DNA from: Rostratula benghalensis
Taxonomy: Eukaryota; Chordata; Aves; Charadriiformes; Rostratulidae
Length of the DNA stretch: 64,000 nucleotides
Reading direction: 5' to 3'
NCBI GenBank assembly: GCA_013399305.1
Contig: VXAI01000092.1
Coordinates: forward strand, 1,584,783 to 1,648,782
In this document: piece by piece, positions 25,433-39,383 of the stretch
Layout: every line of letters begins with the position of its first letter
Position numbering within the stretch: position 1 is the first letter of the stretch
Notes under the pieces: model-generated
What the model was told of the DNA's origin: nothing
The model's database searches: none
Seen by the model: only the letters and a program-made list of their open reading frames with translations
Made by a program: the position numbers and the translations under genes

Positions 25433-28400
25433 CTGGAAAAGCAATTACGAGAAAAGTTATCTATATGAAAACACCAAATCATAAAAGTCAGCTCAGCATT
25501 TAAGCAATTTAATGATTTTGTCATAAATTTGGCTTTTCAGTTTAGATCAGGAGAAAGGAAATGTTTTAAATACAATTTTCATTCTCTAGTCCCTGCATAT
25601 CAAATGCAGCCTACTGCTTCACACCACTGCATGAATCCAACTAGATACACCGTGAGGAATGTTTAAATGAAAGGTTTTTTTCTTTACATTAACAAAGTGT
25701 ATACTTTCCAGAGATACAGGACCATTACATTGCAGAATGGTGAAAATTTATTTTATATTATGGCTATTCAAGCCATAGGCCTTAGGCATGAAATTTCATT
25801 AACCCTATTTTTGGGTGCATAAGTAAGAAATATAAACTGAGACTAGAGTCTTCCCAGACACTCTGGGCTTATTTTATATCTATGGTACTTGCCACAGAGG
25901 ACCTCTAATTTATTACTGGATCCCCTATGTGCTACAACAATGACAAGGCATTTTATAGTTCCATTAGTCATGGGGATATTATAAATTAAAAACTATGTGG
26001 TAGCAAGTCCCAGATTGGTTTCCTGCATAGAAAGTTTTGTGGCTACAGTAGAGTATAGCAGTATACATTTCTCCAGAAACACCCCCTTTCAGAGCTGAAC
26101 TCTCCAAATGTCGACAAGCAGCATCACACCAACACCAGAAGTGAGACAGTTTCCCAACTGGACCTGCAGCTGAAGGGCTGATGGATCTGCGATTGCAATG
26201 GAGAGGCCAAGGAGGGACGAGAACTCAGAGCAGGCAGTGTGGTAAAATGATGTAGTATGTCAAAAACAAGAGCAAGGAGTTGCTACAGTTCTCCAGGAGT
26301 CTTTGAAGAACTGGTACCAATAAAAAGTACCCTTAGGATCTCTAGAATGAGGTGAAAAATACTTCTTCCTCCCACCTTCTTCTCCCTAAGGGATGCGGCT
26401 CACCTGACACATCATCTCAGTTTTCATACATCGCGGGACAACTACTATAGCACTGATAAAGAGCACACAATGAGTTTTTCCTATTATCACCCCTGGAGGT
26501 TGAGAGCCTAAGCTATCAAGCATGCAGCTAACCTTGCAAGGAACTAACCTGGGGCTCAACCATGAAAACCTCTATTTTCTACTTCACATGAGAGAAATCT
26601 TAATAAGTGTTCACTGATTATTAAAAGTAGCACACAAACAGATCATGGCAATAGAGTGCAACAAATACAAACTCACGAAGCATAACTAAATGCACTAAAT
26701 CTCGTTAAAGTTGAAAATACACTATGTTTGTAAATGTGTGTATCATAAAAACTACCAGCATCATGCTTCAGAAGCTGGAAAAGCTTGTGACCAAAATCTG
26801 AAGAGCAGCTTATTCTCTCCTTCTCAGATGTTTCAACTCTCTCTTTTTGCTTAGCCAGCCTTAACTAAACATGTGCTTGCTTTCCAGCAGACTGACTTTG
26901 CTGGTAGTAGACAGACATGCCGCAGCCTTTATTCCAATACCTCCCCTCCTTCAACAGTGCTTAGACTTGCATGGCAGGCCCTTCTGTAAAAGCCCCAGTT
27001 TTAGTCAGGAGCTATCCTTGCTATTTCATGTCATAGTCCTCCCAAGCCCAGCATGAGCATGAAATCTGCATACAGCATGTTTTCCAGGGATGCTTCTCTG
27101 CAGTAGAAGTACTTAATCTGCTACAATCTGCACTGTAGCTTGAAACCAGATAATCTAAGAAAAGCCATGCCACTTTTGGAGGTAAAAATCTTTCTGACTT
27201 GAGAGGGGGAAAAGAAGTGCTCACTGCAGTACTCCTTGCTCCTTTTGTTTTCTTGTGAGGGAGGACTGAGCACACACAACCGTGCAGATGCTCTTGCAGG
27301 CAGTGCAGGCAAAGCATGAAGGATCCCACTTCCAGAGCTTGGGATGCACGTTCAACCCCACTGCAACCTTTCCCATGGAGGACTGAGCTCAAACAACACC
27401 ACACTTTGCCAACAGCCAACTGATGCAGACTCATTACTGTCCAATCTATAAGGAATGGGCAACCAATAAATTAAAAAAAAATAAAAAATAAAAAGCAATA
27501 AAAAACCAAACAGAAGAGGCTCTGAGTGAAAGCCCAACTGTCTGTTGTATAAATGATGTCTATTCCACAAGTTTGAAATTGCCACGTGCTTTGTTTGCTT
27601 TTAAAGCAAAAATTGGTTTTAAGAAGGTAACTATTGACTCTCCTGGGAAACAGAGCTTCAAGCTGAAGCGAACTATTTAGAAGTCGTTTGTAAACTCATT
27701 GAGAATCAAGTTTACAATAGAAACAACGCCTTGTTTTAGGAGTGAAAGAATACTTCACTAACACTGTTTCCTGGCAGCAATCTCAACATGAGCATCTGAA
27801 AAGGAATTACTTTTCGTTTCTGTGAAACAACACATATTGCAACAGCAGGAAATTCTGAATCAGAAGAAGGTGGAGTAATCCCACTTGGGGTTACAGACTC
27901 CAATCACAAAGCATCTTTACCAAATCCAGAATATTACACCAAAACAGATCAAAGTTCAAATGGATTGAGAAAGTCAGATAATTTTATGGATGAACTTTTA
28001 CTTAAATTTACTTAAGCTGATGCCAAGAGCAATTAGATAAATAAAACCAATGTACTTCTATGTGAAAGTTTTTTAGGAACAGTTGTTTTTTTTAGCTATC
28101 ATGCTTCTGCAGCAGCAGCTAAAATGAAAGTTTCCATGATCCTGCTGATAGCTAGCCTTAGACATTCTTAAAATAAGACACAGTTATAAAATAACAAAAC
28201 CACTATGTTTATCTTGGTCTTTAAGGGATATAATGTGTCTGGGCCACGAATGGAAATATTTCTGAAATTCACTCTAAACCACTATATTATTTAAAATAAT
28301 ATTATAAAACAACAGTATTATAATTCTCTGTACAGATGGGCTAATAACAAAGGCAGTTAAAGCTATCATGTAAGTATGATTATTGCATTTTTCACATTGG

Positions 28401-28860
28401 TTTAAAATCAGTTATGTGGCTCTCGGCTCCAAATCTCCTAATCACTTACATTTGCACAAAACATCCCTATAGAAATGTCAGCACATGCCAAGCCTTGCAA
28501 AGCAATGTATGTAAGTATATGTACATTTAAGTATTTGTTTTAAACATACAGAGAAACCACAAGCAACTGCATAGGACAGTACAAAAAGAGCAATACATAT
28601 TTGCCAAATTGACCAAAATTAATTTAGGAGAAGACAGTGCATGTGCAACATGACAACTTAAGCTTCGGCTTTCCTGCATTGACAGAGCTAAGAAATCCTA
28701 CTTAGACACAGTCCTGAGACAATACAATAGAAGGGAAACTGCAGAAAACATTACAAATAGAAGGCGAGTTATTATATTTCCTTCTGCACCAACATTACGA
28801 CCTTTACTGGATGCTTCTAAGTCACGCCCAGCATTTCAGTCAAGCACACTGAACCGTTTT

Positions 28861-28921
28861 GAAATTTATATAATATTTTTTATATATGCATATACATATC
28901 TTTTTATATATTTTATATCTT
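28861..28921. repeat. AT-rich low-complexity tract
   Basis: Mostly TATA, TTTT and ATAT words with few G or C over about 60 bp. Confidence 0.85.
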
Positions 28922-31900
28922 ACAACCAGTAAGATGAAGAAGAGGAACCACACATTCACATACATTTGCATATGTCATGGAGTTATCCATTTCTAACCAG
29001 GATGGGTTTTGCCACTATAAAATAATCTCCCGTTCCATACACAGTCACGCATGCCTATTGCAATTGTCACAGAATAAGTTCATAAAATGTAGGTGAACTA
29101 CCTTCTGCTTGGTCACAGGGAGTTTTAAGAAAAGTCTATTCTACTTTTACTTTGTTTCTACAATTTCACTTGCTCTGCAGAGGTACAAGGCAAAGGCTTC
29201 TTTCTATGCGGCATTAGAGATCATAAATAATAAACATTAGGAAAGAACTGTAAATAAGATTTTCAATCACAAAATCTAATGTAGAATAGCATTTGCATCA
29301 AGTTGTGAAAACCAGCATGCAAAGCTATTTAGCTACTGAGGTAGATCGTTATGGAAGAGTAATGAAGTCATCATTCATCTTTGTCATTCTTGGATGAAGA
29401 TGACTTCATGGTTGGAGGTTAGGGTGCACAAAGTAGGACTTTGACTAATGGAATCTGGCCATTACCACATTATCTTAGAAAAGCTTTGTAATAACTTCCA
29501 ATACCCAAACCACTGAAAAGCATTGTTGTTACATCTTCTTCTAGTAGACAGGGAAGACAAGGAGTACCTTAACTTGCATGGAGAGAACAGAAAACTTAAA
29601 CGAGTATCAAATACACAAAGAACGAGACAACCAAGAACTAAACAGGATATCAGAACAGGATCAAGCATCTTCAGCCAAAATACATTCAAACCCCATGTGT
29701 CTGTGTGCTAAAACTTCAAGCTAAAACAGTGAAGTGCTCTAGACTGTAACTCAAGTTATTTCCAACTGCTCCTCCACATTTTTAACCAAATACTGCCACA
29801 GGTTAGTTGATTGCTCAGGTAACACAGGTCTATGGCATTCCAGCCCCGTTCCCAATTACCTGGAAATTCATGAAAAGCATTTCTACTCAAATTTCTGTGG
29901 TTTTTTTTTTCTCCAGTTCACTTCTAAATAGTTCCATCTTAAGTTCTAGGTACCACAAAAAGGTCTTACATTATTTGACTGGATATTTTTCTGCATTAAT
30001 CCCCTCCCAGTGCATGAGATATTTGTACAATACCTAACTTACACATATGAACATCACATAAAGTTGATTTGTGTTTGGACCAAAATTAGAGGAAATCAGA
30101 AGTCAGACGAAAATTGGGATCCCCTATTCAATCTATTTTTTAAAAAGCCTAGAAATTCTTCCCTTCCCCAAATACTTATTAGTCTTTTTACTCACACAAA
30201 TACTCTCACACTTCACAATTTCCTGTTTTCCCCAGTCCTCATCAAATTTCCTGATGCTAACTAAGCCATGGCTGAAAATCTCTTAATCCCAGCTCCTCAG
30301 ACAGAGGAGCCCAGCACCAAATTCAGGCCTGTGCTCTTAAGCATAGGGAGTACAGTTTGAGTAATCTACCCATTTGGATAGGATGACAACTACGATCAGC
30401 CAGATGGCTTCAGTTTGTAAGGATCTAAAGATTTTCCTCATTTCTCTGTGTTAACAGCGTGAGAACAACAGAGAAGAGAATAGCAGCATATCACGTACCT
30501 AACTAGTGGGCAAATGAAACAGCTGGAACGACTACATTTAAGCCCATCATGCTTAAATCTTGCCTTCAAAATTATGATTAAATAAAGTCTTCACACACAC
30601 GGATTTGCAAATTAAGAGTAGTAAATCTGGCATGGCAGTTTTAGGATGTATTAGTATTAACCACAGTAGTACTTGCAAATACGTTGTGGAAAATGGCAAC
30701 ACCAAGCAATATGCTTTCCTACTGCTTACCCATGTAGCAAAGCCAGCAATAGTGTCCACAACTATCTCCCTCTTTTATAGTAATTCTTAGTCTGCAGACT
30801 GTATTCCCTTTCTCAATTTTAGGAGAAAGTTCTGTCATCTCAATGGAATAAAACGTTAGCGTGTATTCAGGTTTTGTGCCCTGGCCCATTCTCTTCCCTA
30901 CTTCATCTCAAACGTTTCTCTCTTTAACTCACACTGCAAACCAAACGACAAATTAAGAGCTATCAGCTCTTCCTACTTGGTACTTTATGTCCAGAGAGAA
31001 CCACATTGCTTTATACAAAGTAACAATCATTGAATTTTTAAATATTTAAAAATTTAAATTTAAGCTAAAAAATATTTGTTGAAAATTAAAATTAAAATTT
31101 TACATTGAAAATTTACAGTAGTTGTGTATTTGCATCATGCAGTAAGATTATATGAATCAGTCCCTTGTCTTTTCCATCACAGGCCTTCTGAAATCTAAAG
31201 AAATCAGAACTTGTAGTCCTATGTGCTGCAGCAGCCCCCAGACGGCTGCAAATGCATCCTTTCTGGACTCTAACCCAGCTCTTCTGACAGCAGGACAGAG
31301 ATTCAAAGGAAACTTCTCAAGCCCTGCAGAATAAAGACAACTATACAAAATGGTTACGTAGTTCTTGCAGGGACACTACATTTTATCTCTATACCACCAT
31401 TATTTAAAGCTCAGCATCTCAGTGCTTGGGGAAGACAAAACTGACAAAGTTGAGTGCCCATCAGCAACATAGCACTCTATGCCATGGAACTAGAAACAGA
31501 TTTACATGTAAGGTTAGATATATACATACATAATATATATACATATTAATATGAATTCTCCTAGTTTTTAAAAATGTGCAGTTCATGACTACCAGAAGAA
31601 CAATATTTTTTCCAGTTATGTCTAAACATAGGTCTGCTCTTTTGAGTGCAATTCCATCAACTTCAACAGCTAAATTCAAGCATGGAGCTGTATCAGAGAA
31701 GCTGAGTTCTAAAAAATGCTTACTTGGTAAAAATTCTTTGTGAAAGCCTACCCTGACATTTTCCCAAATATTTGGTTTGGGCTACAATTATGTGAAAAAA
31801 GATTTATGAATTTCTGCACTTGCCTTTAAGAAAACACTAACTGCCTCCAGTTAAATTGCAATTGGATTAAATTATGCCCTAAATGTAAATCAGGAACATT

Positions 31901-32917
31901 ACCACATTTAGGGGATTTTATTTTGTATATATAAGAATTTTTCTTCAAATTAGTTTTTAGCTTTGGTGTCCAAATAATATGACTTCACTGTACCGCTCTT
32001 TTCATTAGATTTCACGCACATTAGAAATGGTTCTCAAATAATCAGTCCAGCTGTCTCAACTAATTTACAGTCCTAAAGATACAGTAAAGTTCAGAAAGAA
32101 AAAAATTAGTAAAACAAAAACTGTCTTTTCTACTTAATATGCAGTGTAGTAAGTCTTCCAGGCTTCTGATTAAAATGATAGATCTGCACATGAAACAGAA
32201 GTGACTCACTTAGTCACACAAGAATCCAACCCTATTATTGCTAAAAAGCTTATTAACCTTCAAAGAGCCTCTGTGCCACAATACACAGTAAACTCTTTAA
32301 AGCCGAATCTTTACTTCGTAGAAGTGATTAAAAATATAGTGTTCTCAGAAAGTATTGCAGCCAAACCTCCCTGTTTGAAGTGAATCTCAAAACCATTGAG
32401 TACTTAAATAGCATGGGCTGGTATCATTGGCCTATAGGACAGTGAAGGAGAAAAGTAGTCTGAAAATTATTAGTTATTACTGATAAGGGAACAGTAGTAA
32501 AAGTAACGGGACGTAGAAATTGTATGAGCATTCAAAAGATAACCAAGCATTGAAATGACTACCAATTTCTTATTAAATGTTGGCTTTTAAGACATAGCAT
32601 TTCCATATATAAGTTCCCTAGAATCTTCTTTTTCCTGTTTCCTGAGCTGCAACATTTCAGAAATAAGATCACTCTTAATAATACTGCATTTTGAAAATAA
32701 GGTTTTAATTTACACATTTCAGCCCACCTCTAGAGTTTTTAAGAGGAAAAAATCACATTAATAACTGTATCTAAACAAAATCAGGTTATCAGCAAAATAT
32801 CGCTTATCCTTGCAGAAAAACGATGTTGTGGCTGTTATACTTCAAGTTCAAAGATTAGCAAATAACCTCTGCAAACCCCCATGTATGAAAGCTGAAAAAG
32901 TGTCTGACTTGATCTGT

Positions 32918-33515
32918 GGGGGGACTACTACCTGGTAGTGTAGAACTAGAGAAGTGACTGTCCTGCTGTACTTGGCACTGTGAGACTGCACCTCGAATAC
33001 TATGTTCCACTTTGGGCCCCTCACTAGAAGAAAGACATTCTGATACCAGAGCACGTCCAGAACAAAGCTGGTAACAGAGCTGGTGAGGCATCTGGAGAAC
33101 AAATATTATGAGTGTCTGAGGGAACTGAGGTTGTTTAGTCTGGAGAAAAGGAGGCTGAAGGGAGACCCTACTCCTCTCTACAACCACCTGAAAGGAAGTT
33201 GTAGTGAGGTGGGGATCTATCTCTTCTCCCAAGTAACAAACAATAGGACAAGAGGAAATGGCGAGATAAATTGTGCCAGGGGAGGTTTAGGAAGGATATT
33301 AAGAAAAATTTCTTCACAGAAAGGGTCAAGCATCGGAACAGGCTGTCCAGGGAAGTGTTTGAATCACCATCCCTGGAGGAACTTATAAGACATGTAAATG
33401 TGGTGCTGAGGAACATGGTTTAGTGGTGGTTTTGGCAGGGTTAGGTTAAGGGTTGGACTTGATGATCTTAAAGGTCCCTTCCAAACTAGACAATTCTATG
33501 ATTCCATGAATACTG
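32918..33515 (+). mobile_element. CR1 3' fragment (about 600 bp, decayed)
   Basis: The plus strand carries a decayed CR1 ORF2 C terminus with words for [17 protein letters not shown], the NRTRGNGE segment and the RKISSQKG region. The 3' UTR reads GGGTTGGACTTGATGATCTT, AAAGGTCCCTTCCAAACTAG and ends CAATTCTATGATTCCATGA. Before 33080 the similarity is weaker (GGCCCCTCACTAGAAGAAAG resembles the GPSLEER part of CR1), so the left limit is approximate. Stops and frameshifts are frequent. Confidence 0.88.
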
Positions 33516-33636
33516 GAAGTGTTTCCCAGAGAGGCTGTTGGGTCTCCATCCTTGGAGATGTTCAACACTCAAGTGCTACACAACATGCTTTAGTTGACCT
33601 GGCTTTGAGCACAGGCCTGGACTACCGGATCTCACA
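33516..33636 (+). mobile_element. Second CR1 3' remnant, directly after the first
   Basis: After the tail of the preceding element the plus strand again reads CR1-like words: TTTCCCAGAGAGGCTGTTGG, TCTCCATCCTTGGAGATGTT and TTGACCTGGCTTTGAGCACA, then GGCCTGGACTA. The expected terminal part is missing and is replaced by the oppositely oriented CR1 end at 33637. This is therefore a separate, older copy interrupted at its 3' side. Confidence 0.75.
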
Positions 33637-33705
33637 AAATCACCAAATATCAGGGATTGGAAGGGACCTTGAAACATCATCTAGTCCAATCCCCCTGCTG
33701 GAGGT
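33637..33705 (-). mobile_element. CR1 3'-end remnant facing the preceding copy
   Basis: The sequence TCACCAAATATCAGGGATTG, GAAGGGACCTTGAAACATCA and CTAGTCCAATCCCCCTGCTG is the inverse of the CR1 3' end seen at 14935 and 54207. Only about 70 bp are left before unique sequence resumes. It meets the plus-oriented remnant with no spacer, giving a 3'-to-3' arrangement. Confidence 0.85.
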
Positions 33706-34210
33706 CTCTTTTTGTAAGTATGACACTGATTCCAGAATGAATAACTCACATTTTCTTCTGGCTCTATAAATAATCCACATTTTGTTTGGCTCTGAAAATT
33801 GCATTAGAGAGACCGAAAAAGCAGAACACAACTTAGAAATCAATTCTACCAAACCCGAGTACATCGTTCAAGATTCAGACAGGCAAAGTACATCTGTAAT
33901 CTTCAGTATAGTATTTTACTATCTAAAAGACCTCTTTTCTACTTAGGGCAGTCAAAATCTTGTTAAAAAGTAAAGTTGGTATGAAATTCATTTTATGGAA
34001 ATTTGCAATTTTTGTCTAATAGACTTACAAACTGATTCAAGAACCCACAGAAACAGGATATTATTTGGCTTGCAACATGAAAAAAAGTCTTTATCTTCCA
34101 CTGGCCCTAACAGAATTGCTTTACATATTGTATGAGACTTGTCTTCAAAGTCTCACATAATTTTCAGATTACAATTCTTCTTTCACCAATTACAGTCCCT
34201 TTGGCTTTTC

Positions 34211-34225
34211 TTTTTTTTTTTTTTT
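34211..34225. repeat. Poly-T tract (15 T)
   Basis: Homopolymer of T about 100 bp before the candidate MIR-like remnant. Confidence 0.92.
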
Positions 34226-34319
34226 GTTTCTGATAATTATAACAGTATTTCTATTGAGGTTTAGATGTGGATTTAAAAAATTAATTTCTCATTTCTAAAT
34301 TCAAATTAGTTAATTATAT

Positions 34320-34400
34320 TGTAGTGAACTCTTTATCAGTAAAATGGGACTAAACAACTGCTTATTATGAAGGGATATAGTGAAGATTAACATCCATTTC
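34320..34400 (+). repeat. Candidate MIR-like ancient SINE remnant
   Basis: The plus strand reads CTCTTTATCAGTAAAATGGG, then an AACAACTGC stretch, AAGGGATATAGTGAAGATTA. The order matches the MIR core (a CTCATCTGTAAAATGGG-like word, an ATAA/ACC stretch, and a GGGTTGTTGTGAGGATTAA-like word) with many changes. MIR is an old amniote SINE and remnants are known in birds. The call rests on remembered consensus words and needs an alignment. Confidence 0.45.
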
Positions 34401-37139
34401 TAGATTTGTGACAGCATTACAGGAAAATACTACGTGGAGACTCAATGTCCCTGTCTTATTGTGAAATTACTGGAGCTGTATCTCTTTACACAAAAGACAA
34501 CTCAATCCATAGTCTGTGCACAGCCCCACAGAAACAGAAGAGTCATGTTCACAGAGACACAGCCAAGCACTCGTAACACCGACAATTTTCCCTAGTCAAT
34601 TCCCATTAGTGGCTCCAAAAAATGGAGTTTTGATACAAAGTGATAGCTCACCCTTCATGTTATACTATTGTGAAACTCAAAGTGTGTTTGACACAAGTTT
34701 TCACCAATATGGTGAAAAGGCCGCTTCATCAAAGCCAAACAGTTTCTGTAAAAGCCCAGATGATTCCCAGGGTGGGATATCTGCTCAAAGTCAGGTGAGA
34801 TTCAACTTCCTGGAACCAGTAACACGAGGGCTCCGAAATGCATTTGGAGTGTAAGGGACTTGGGTAAACTTGCTGCAAAGCTCATCTTTGGCAAAGCAGG
34901 AAAAACAGTGGTAACACACTTCAAGACATTCTCGTATCTCAAGGCTGGAAAGTGCATGAGTTGTTTGAGCACTGCATGGCTACTGCCTGTTGCCACCTTT
35001 TAATAGGTGCACATGCCAGGCATGAGCCAGTGCTTCCCTTCCACAGAACAGACAGCAGTTGGATAACTCATAGCTCTGGACAAACACTGGAGAAAAGTGA
35101 AAACCAAGTCAACAGCAGCAACAGAAGGGAAGGAGATACACAAGTCCCTTGTCCTACCTCTTTCCAAAATGGCGTGATTACCACAGGCAGGGATACCCAA
35201 AAATGGAAGTTATCTCATTAGGAACTGGCCAAGCTTGTGTGAAACAGTTTAGTATTCATGCAAGGGACAGGGAGAGTGATTATAGCACTCATCACAAAAG
35301 TGAGAGAGGCATCTTCATGGCCACAGTCTGGGCTCAAGCAGAGAAATGCTTTGCATATTGGTCTCCATCTGCCCCCTGTCAAACACCTCAGGAATGGCTG
35401 CACGTTGGTATAATCTCAGACATTTTCACAGGCCCAACTTTCCTCATGCCCTCCAAAGCACAGGAAACCTTTTGAGCTTGTGAAAACATTTGCAGTAGAA
35501 TTTTTTTATTCCCTGTGTCCAGCTACAGCGAGGATATCAGAAAGAAAAGCACCAGAAACACTAGGTAGGTCTAGATTATATGGGTAGGTTTTTGTGATGT
35601 GGTTTTCTGTCTACTTGGACTTAACATCAACTTTATCTCCCCAGGCCACTCAAAATCTGTCAGTGCTAAATAATACTCCCTGTCACTTCACCTTAGATTT
35701 GAATCCCTGATCTTCATCTGAAAGGTTGTGTGTCACATTGCCAATGCCACCTCCCTCTAGTTTCAATTCCTAGGGCTGCAAGTTGAAATAACTTATTTAC
35801 TCAACTATCCACACACACCCCAATTTCACACAGCACAGAGCAATGTGTGCTCACTGAAATTCTGACATCTGTACAGCACTGGCTTAACCAGTTAGCAAAC
35901 AAAACTGACTGCTATTAGACATTGGCCTTCAATCACCTCCCAAATATGCATTAAAAAGTCCCCATATTCATTCAGCCTCCACAACCCTGACACTGAATGC
36001 AACAAAGGTTTTGTTGGATTTTTTAATGAAACCTTGTGTCATATGAGAATTATTACTGCTGTTCCATTTGTACTTCATTTCATATCTGTTTGTGTTGAAA
36101 TGAATTTAATTTCTCCTTCAGGCACTGTTCTCAGAGGCTCCTATTCTAATTTTATTAGTTTTCATGCCTTTAAATTTCAAAATGAAACACAATGGTTATC
36201 ACAGTAGAACACAAAACTGATTATATGTCCTGGATTAATAAGCTTGAAAGGCATGTTTAGTTAAGATTGTATCAAGGCTGTACCTGCTTAAATATTTAAA
36301 TGGTTGAATGTTAAAAGAAAGTTATTCTAGCCTTTAAATAAACCTCTGACAAGATTGCACACAGAGAATTAGGGGCACAGAGAACAAGATTCTCCCAACG
36401 CATCCACTACAGTCCTTGTTAACAGAAGTAAAAGCATGAAAAATCTGGTTCGTATATTTATCATTTGAGTGCATTCAGCAATTTTTATTCCCACGTTAGT
36501 GGACAAAATAACACAACAATATCAGAATAGATATCTGTAGTTGTCTCTAAACTCTCCTCCTCCCACTGATGATGAGAAGCAGAAAATTCGAACGTTTATT
36601 AGACTGAGAGAAAGCATTTACCTGGATTTTGCATGTTACAAATGAAACAAAATTCAAATTAACTTTTTCTGTTACTGGGAGCAAAAAAGGCAAAACTACT
36701 CTTGCTTGTGGGCTGCTACTCCTGTCATACCAAACCCCTCAGCCTAGCAGCATAATTTAATTGAACAACAGGTATCAGACACCCTCTTGGAAAAGCTGCT
36801 CCAAAGAACAGGTCCCCTGCAAGGCATATAGCTCCAAAACAAGTAAGCTGCATCGTCATTTTCTGAAACCACCTATATTCACAGAACTGAGAGTGTAGTT
36901 GTAGATCTCACCCTAGTCACTAACGTTTACTCTTCCCAGCTGCAGGACATCCCATACGAACACTGCTACCATAATTACAGCATTGTCATTGTAGCTGGGA
37001 CAAACATAAGCCAAAAAGACATAGAACAGAAATATTTCTAGGACTTTGCCTACAAACTTGGCAATATGACAAGCAGATACCTTCTTTCTATTCCACAACT
37101 GACACAGAGCTATCCTACATTCTCCAGTAAACAAGCTTT

Positions 37140-37154
37140 AAAAAAAAAAAAAAA
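37140..37154. repeat. Poly-A tract (15 A)
   Basis: Homopolymer run followed by CCCAAAAAC. Confidence 0.93.
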
Positions 37155-39352
37155 CCCAAAAACTAGCTAATGTTTTATTTCTTTAAAAAGAAGAAGTTAG
37201 TAGAAACAATAAGTAAGTCAAATGAGGTAAAAAAAAAAAGCTGCAGACAAGAAGCTTTTGCAGTTCTGTAGAAAGCAACAATTCCAGCTCAAGTGTTTCA
37301 CCTGAATTGTCCATGACTTGTTCCCAGTATCATCAAATAAACATAGGTTTCAGGGAAGAAATTTATACAAACTGCTGCCTGGGAACAGATTTTGGCAACT
37401 TATGTATTGGCTGGCGGCATTGTAACATGTCATTTGCTCTGAGCGTGTCACCAGTGAAGATACAACTGAGTACCAGAAGTTCAGAGAAAACACACAAACA
37501 CATACAAAAAGTGTGTGAGATTCCCTCTGCAGTGATTGCTGTCTATTGAGGTACAGCAGATTCGTGTCCTAAGGACACAATCTCTCCAGATTAACCTATG
37601 GGAACATCAAGAAACAAAAACAGCACTGAAACCCAACTGTGAATGTATTGCAGAAAAAAGAGATTTAAGTGGTTATGAGACACCTGAGTTTACCCTGGGA
37701 AGGACAAAGCACAGTAAGAGCTCAAGGTACATTGAGCAGGAACTGCACTGGCAAAAGTCAAGTGTTAAACAGGCTCTTTATGTAATAACAGAAGTTGTGC
37801 CACAGATGCCAATGATGTTCCACCATGGGGTTGTTCTGACATCCCCACACACCAGCCCCACCATAGCTGCCATAACAGCGTCTGAAAACTTTTCTTTACT
37901 TGCTCTCTAGACTGTCGTGACCAGCAGTCACACCCACGTGCCCACACTGGTTTTCATAAACAAGAACAGGCTCAGTATCACCTTGCAACTAAAATCTCCC
38001 TTCCACTCTCCCCACTGCCATTTTTCAAACTTCAGGGTTGAATATGGACCCCAGTGCACCTGACAGGGTTTCCTCACAGGTGTGAGGGGTCGGCCAACTT
38101 CAGTGAGTCATCGTGGCTACCAGGCAAATCAAAAGGCATTTCTCTCCTCAAGGTGTTCCCCTGCTGTCCTGCTGCCTAATTTGGGCTGAATCAGAGCACC
38201 TTTATCTGAAAGACAGGAAAATGAATACTCGTAATAAGGATGGAGGGGAGAGCGCAACCACCATTCAGCAACCAGAGACAGTGAAAATGAGACGCACAGA
38301 GGTCTTACCACCTTACTGGAAAGCTACTTTATCATCTGATGCAGTTCTTTTTTCCTGCCTCTCCAATAGTCAACCCCAATTTCCTCTCAATTAATTCAGC
38401 TCCTAGACCTTCTTTATTGATAGCTTGACCACCATGGAGGAACCAGAGAAGAAAACCAGAAAACACTTCATAAAGCACCGTTCATCTTCAGAACTTCATA
38501 ATGGGCCATACATCTTCAGATACAATGTGTGTATGCATTCTAACCAGAACATGCAACATTTCAAGTACCCTTAAATGTCCCACAAGTTATTATATTTTTA
38601 GCTTTCAGAATCTAATCTCAGATCATCAAAGACTTAAAATCTACAACAGTTTATACATAAAATGAGATGCACATGTTTTTCAATATGAGAAAGTGCATAC
38701 ATATACAAAATACAATACAGTGTTACAAGATTAAAGTTCACTTAGCATGACATTTGCAGGAAATTCCTTTTTTGAAGTAACATTGCAGAACCCAGAACCA
38801 TACCAAAACCAGAGAAATGCATTTTCTTATACTTGAGGAGAAATACTGGCAGTGAAACTATCTAAGCTAGTACTGACAATGTGTTAAAATAAAATAAAGA
38901 ATATACCCTCAATACTTCTGTATTTTGTTTTTGCAAGGTGTTTGCCTTCCCCCTAGATACAGGACCTTATACACAGTTTTTCATAAACTCACAATTTACT
39001 TGATATTAAATCATATTTCTTGGCTTGAGACTACTATTATATATTTTCAAAGGCATTTTCTTCATGCCAATCAGCCATAGCAAGAAAACTGCTTTTCCAA
39101 GGCTCTCAATAGAAGGGAAATTTACTAAGTATATTTAACAGTGACCATATGACCAGTGGTTGAAATTCCAGTGAACACACACCTGGGTTGTGTTTAGATA
39201 CAGGAGACATAAGACCTTTTGAACACAAATGTTTTTAATCCCAAATGCAAAGCACATGATGTCACAGACAATCAAAGAAACTACTACCTGAGCTAAATAT
39301 ATGTTGCTCACAATTCTCTCTTCTATATGATCTGCAGGGTCTGGGATTGTAT

Positions 39353-39383
39353 ATTTTTTTTTTTTGTGTGTGTGTGTGTGTGT
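39353..39383. repeat. T-run followed by (GT)n microsatellite
   Basis: Thirteen T, then about nine GT units. Confidence 0.96.

Noticed and set aside
27021..27434. 137-codon minus-strand frame rich in Cys and Ser
   Set aside because: No domain, no plausible splice context and an overlapping alternative frame. It is consistent with chance in a locally GC-richer part of the intron.
32855..33416. Frames of 82-125 codons antisense to the CR1 at 33 kb
   Set aside because: They are antisense frames of a retroposon remnant.
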